DNA of 64,000 nucleotides from NCBI GenBank assembly GCA_016165875.1, contig JABBOT010000007.1, forward strand, positions 14,289,997 to 14,353,996, read 5' to 3'. Position 1 is the first letter of the stretch. Every line of letters starts with the position of its first letter. A model generated the notes under the pieces. It saw only the letters and a program-made list of their open reading frames with translations. It had not been told where the DNA came from and did not search any database. Origin of the DNA: Acanthopleura granulata. Its lineage: Eukaryota; Mollusca; Polyplacophora; Chitonida; Chitonidae. This document shows positions 59,977 through 64,000 of this stretch, piece by piece. Position numbers and translations under genes: made by a program.

Positions 59977-62213
59977 AAGACTTAATTAACGGTAATCTTG
60001 GAGCCTAGTATATAAGAGGAATAGCCCAAGGGCTGGCCGGTCAGGTGTCAGCACAGTGACTGGGCGAGATGTCGTATCTGGTGTCTTCTGCATGGCGTTT
60101 CAGTGAGGCCGCTCTATAAATATGTCGGCACTTGGTCCGCACTGCTACCAGGAGAAACAGTTGTGATATGACGAAAATAATGTTGAGAGCGACGTCAAGC
60201 CCCAATGCAGTTAAGCAAAGAAACATGAATGGGCAGTAGGAGAACACTTTTCCGCCTTAACCCAAGCGGTCCAAAGATATGAAGACCTACTCTTTTCCGG
60301 TTTTTTTTTTTGTCTTTTTTTTTTCCTGAAGGACGTCAGACTCTTCTGCGTGTCTTACTGCCATAGGGACCCCTTTACGTCATCTATTATCCATTACGCT
60401 ACACCTATAATTCTGACTGACATTCAGGAAGACCGTTTCGCTGTGGAAGAATTTTTCAGGGAACTGAGTACATAAGCACTAACGGATTTGTGTGTAAGAA
60501 TGTCTTGGAAAAAATATTAATGTGTTTATTTTTTCGTTCACAGAATATCTATATACGGCAGAGCATTTTGGTGGTTTGAACTATATTCTTTATAGCCAGT
60601 GGCTGGGATTATTTTGTGTTTGTCTCATCGGCGTTGCGCAGTGAAGAGTTTTACCACAATAGGTCCAAGCGCGCATGTGTGGATCAGAGGAATGATAACT
60701 CGCTTGATATGAACAGTTACGGTCAGACAGTTCATACGGAGAAAAAATTTTAGAAAGGACTGTTCAACAACACACAATTCGCACATTTCAGAAATTCTAC
60801 ATTTGATGATGCCACCCAAATTACAGCATATTAGTTATAATATGTTAATATGTACATATCACAGTAACGCGATTACGTTATACAGACTTGAAAAGCTATA
60901 TTGCACCTGGAAATTTTAGGTGTATGTACACCCGCAAGTGTATACACCATCAAAGAGACAGTGATTCCATATATGTACATGTACTCATGTGCACATCGGT
61001 AAGTCTCTGCGCATGTGCAGCTTCTGTCGGGAGATTCTTGTATTTTGTTACACTACATTGTTACAAATGTTATATCTCACGAACGTGTATATGGTTCAAA
61101 ATATATATTTCCACCTGTACGCAAATAAAAGGAAAAGATCTTTTCCACCATGCAACACTGTGCAAGTCATACATGATTGTATTTTCACGCAGTTTTGTAA
61201 CTAGCATTTGAGGAGACATACTGTATGTAAAAGATAAAAACAGGAGGTAAATATTTACAAAAAAGAAATATTCGTAGGCAATCTCCTTTCTTTTATAAGG
61301 CACGCGTGTAAATAAAGCACAATGTAGTCCAGCACTTTTGATGTTTGCAACATATGGAAGAATAGTTCTTACTTAATTCTCACAACAATAACCTAATTAA
61401 GAGTCTATCAAGCAAAAGGCGTGTCCGTCCTGGAGGCGGTTTCCCAGGGCAGCTGTAATATTACACCTACAGGCCTAATGACACACACCACGCATTCTTC
61501 CGCTAGGAAACAGACCGCACCGGGAATAGCCAATCGTTATGGCAACACAGGCGAGCCTTTTATGCCTGATCATCACGATCATCTTACTCCGCAGCCCCTT
61601 TATACTTTTGAACCAAAGGTATAAAAGAATCCATTGGAAATGGGAATCTCATTAGAAGCTGGCCAATAATATGTCAATCCTCCTGGGCTCAGTTTACAAT
61701 AATGCACGGAAGTTATAGTAATGCACAGCAACCTTGTGTACACATGCACTATGCGCAGTCTTGTGGCAGCATAGGAGGAACACTCTCATTGAGACGTCAT
61801 CTGAGCATTGCTTTCCCGATGATGTAATCCGATGCACGAAGCTGTCGGAAGACTGGGATTGTTATACACATTTTAGCCCCATCTGGTGCATATAAGAACA
61901 CATATACTGCGGCTCTTCTTTCAGTACTCATTTTTGAGAACGTCAACGGTGTGTTTGTCCATTCCGCAGAAATTCTCACAAAACTCATCACGCTCAAAGG
62001 TATCATGACCTTGAAAAAAAAAGCAGCGATTAAAATTGGCGTGCACAATGCGTGTAAGAAGTTTTCAAAGATGTTTGATGCAACAATGTTCCTTTTGACA
62101 GTACATCGTTGCATCAAACTGACGGTCTTCATATAAAAATAAATAGGCATACGCCATATCCCATCTATGTGTCCTTTCCGGGATACCGCTTTCCAGAAAC
62201 ATGTTGTCAGCTC
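59977..62213. other. Arrestin-like gene 3' flank, no clear feature
   Basis: Downstream (minus-strand sense) of the PPxY stop codon. Several short frames exist on both strands with no recognisable content. Part of the right end is presumably 3' UTR. Confidence 0.35.
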
Positions 62214-63831
62214 TTAAGGTGTATATGGTGGTGGGGGCGGAGCACTGGGAATGAGGGCTGGGGCGGAGCTTTCGTGAGTCATATGTACGGTGTTCTGGCC
62301 GGCGATTGACCACCTCTGCGGGCTTTGACTATTGTAGGTGGCTTGACCACATCCTGACCAGCGACGAGAAGTCGTCCCTGTCCAGTTTGGGGCAGATGCG
62401 CCTGTCCAGTCAGTGAGAGTTCCTCGTGCGTTGATTGGTACGGAGCCAACAGCTATTTCTAACTGACTTTTTGTATGTCTTCCTCTGCTCAAGGAGACTT
62501 TGACCTGAAACATAAAATTAAACGTCAAGACCTTGATGTATAATGGAGTTCGGAATGCATCAGATTATACGCCTTCCACAACGCGATTTTATTTGTTTTA
62601 TTTTTTATTTGTCTGGTGTTTTACGCAGTACTCTGGAATGTTTCACTTATACGAGGGCGGCCAGCGTTATGGTGGGAGAAAACCGGGCAGAGCCCGTGGG
62701 AAACTCACGACAATCCGCAGATTTCTGGTAGACCTTCCCACCTGCGAATGGATAGGAAGACAGCTTGAGCTGGGCTTGAAGTCGCAGCGATCGCATTGGT
62801 GAAAGGGTCATTACGCCGCACTACTGAGCTGACCCCGGAGGCCACAGAGCCCCCACAACGCCATATTAAGTACCCATCTGTGCCATTCGTTGTGGGAGAT
62901 ATTTTTACGCTCACCGTGCGAACAAATATTCCTCCTATAGGATGACTGTCGGTCGCTTATGAGGTTTAAATAAATTTGACCAAGACTATATGCCATGACG
63001 TGTTAGCTCTTGCTCTCTTATTGTATATATTTATGGGAAAATTATATTGCACCTTTTCATATATATGTAAAATAATCGTTTGTGCAACTGCAACTGCAAA
63101 AGATTTTCCACACAGTATGTAAAAACAGTATGAGAAACTATTAAACATAAAATGTATAAATATTTTGTACATATATGCAAAAGAATTGTGCACATATAAG
63201 CCAAATAGGGGAGTTTTGAGTTCGAACTTTTTTGTGGTAGAAGGTAAAAAGAGTTCAACAGTGTCATGTCACTTATCAAAAATGTCAGGCAATTTTGTTG
63301 ATTTTAATTTACCGATCACCTGTCTTGCCGTGTTAGGGAGGTAGAAACGACCTCTCCTTCAGTCAGAATCTTCTTAAATTAAAAAACTTCAAGCTCCTCA
63401 ATTTTCCTTATCGTACGTCCAGTCGAAATAACTTTTTTGAAACTTTTCTTAGACGCCCATGTTATAATAAATGTAATCAGAAATAGTTGCCTAACAGTTT
63501 TGACAGGTCACATGGTACAGTAGGGCTTTTCTTACCTTTAGCGATAAAAGAGTTCGATCTCAAAACTCCCCTATTCTTAATTGTGTATATGTAAAATAAA
63601 CGTTTATATATTATACATAAAGGAGTAATATTCTACACCTACCCATATCACATAGTGCAGATCTATAAGGTTACAGTGGTCCAGTCGAAATGGTGGGACG
63701 GTGAGAGGAAGTTGAATCTGTAAGCTTCCAGCCCAGAAGTCCTTGTCCGCCTCTGGTACAGGTGACAGCCTTGTATCGGCCAGTTGCTCCAAGAGCACTT
63801 TGTGGGATTTATTGGCGTGGTACGTTACTTG
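62214..63831 (-). CDS. Arrestin-domain-containing protein, C-terminal part
   Basis: Last two exons of a minus-strand gene whose 5' part is outside the window. Exon 63831-63643 (63 codons, phase 0 at both ends) reads like the start of an arrestin C-domain: Q.TYHANKSHKVLLEQLAD, then SLQIQLPLTVPPFRLDHCNL and IDLHYVIW. Final exon 62504-62214 (96 residues plus TAA) continues VKVSLSRGR..SQLEIAVGSVPI, the strand pattern seen before the hydrophilic tail of these proteins. The protein ends PPPPPYTP. In the ARRDC/alpha-arrestin family a PPxY motif recruits NEDD4-type ubiquitin ligases, so an adaptor role in ubiquitin-dependent trafficking is likely by family. The middle of the tail (Thr/Ser/Trp-rich) has no recognised motif. 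Family is fairly sure; the exact member is not. Confidence 0.75.
62600..62845 (-). mobile_element. SINE in the last intron of the arrestin-like gene
   Basis: Minus-oriented main-family SINE from TCTGGTGTTTTACGCAGTAC to CCCCGGAGGCC. It is more diverged than the DHCR24 copies, with the head damaged (CACTACTGAGCTGACCCC). Confidence 0.85.
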
Positions 63832-64000
63832 CTGAGAACAGAGAAAAAATTGTTTCAGTTAAGTAAAGTTATCCGAAGGTAATGCGAGACGAAAGTACGA
63901 TAAATAACGAGACTGTACCAGGACGTAATTGTCTTTTGTTCAATTACTGAAAACTCGATTTTGAGCAGTGACGTCATTGTTCTACATAACCGATTATTAT

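Overview
This is animal nuclear DNA. Genes are split by short-phase introns with GT/AG sites, intergenic DNA is AT-rich with many ACATGTA-type words, and tRNA-derived SINEs and minisatellites are abundant. The SINE tail type and the word composition suggest a lophotrochozoan invertebrate such as a mollusc or brachiopod. That assignment is an inference from general appearance, not from a search.

Region 1 (1-885) is unique sequence with at most one doubtful exon fragment at 3-158.

Region 2 (886-40694) is a head-to-tail segmental triplication. The units are 886-14351, 14352-27566 and 27567-40694 (13,466, 13,215 and 13,128 bp). All share the same breakpoints, with a 2-bp AA overlap at the joins. 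Each unit carries the same ten-exon plus-strand gene, and all three copies are open over a predicted 365 codons with matching splice phases. The protein is a coiled-coil protein with a very acidic C-terminus that I do not recognise. Each unit also holds a SINE, a tRNA-headed SINE fragment, a MITE-like inverted repeat and several minisatellites. Most of the length difference between units comes from minisatellite copy number (for example 6, 1 and 2 copies of a 60-bp intronic repeat).

Region 3 (40695-54556) holds a complete minus-strand gene for delta(24)-sterol reductase (DHCR24). It has eight coding exons and a 523-residue prediction, and it is recognisable end to end. Its introns are packed with tandem arrays. 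Two of these arrays appear to have grown from the gene's own splice-site sequences: the exon 3 donor and the exon 2 acceptor.

Region 4 (54557-64000) is mostly non-coding, with decayed SINEs, a short imperfect repeat and simple sequence. At its right end are the last two exons (minus strand) of an arrestin-domain-containing protein ending in a PPxY motif. Its 5' part lies beyond the window.

I see no operon-like or functional linkage between the coiled-coil gene, DHCR24 and the arrestin-like gene. The striking points are the recent gene triplication with mosaic divergence, a partial duplication of exon 1 that keeps its reading frame, and the splice-site-derived satellites in DHCR24.
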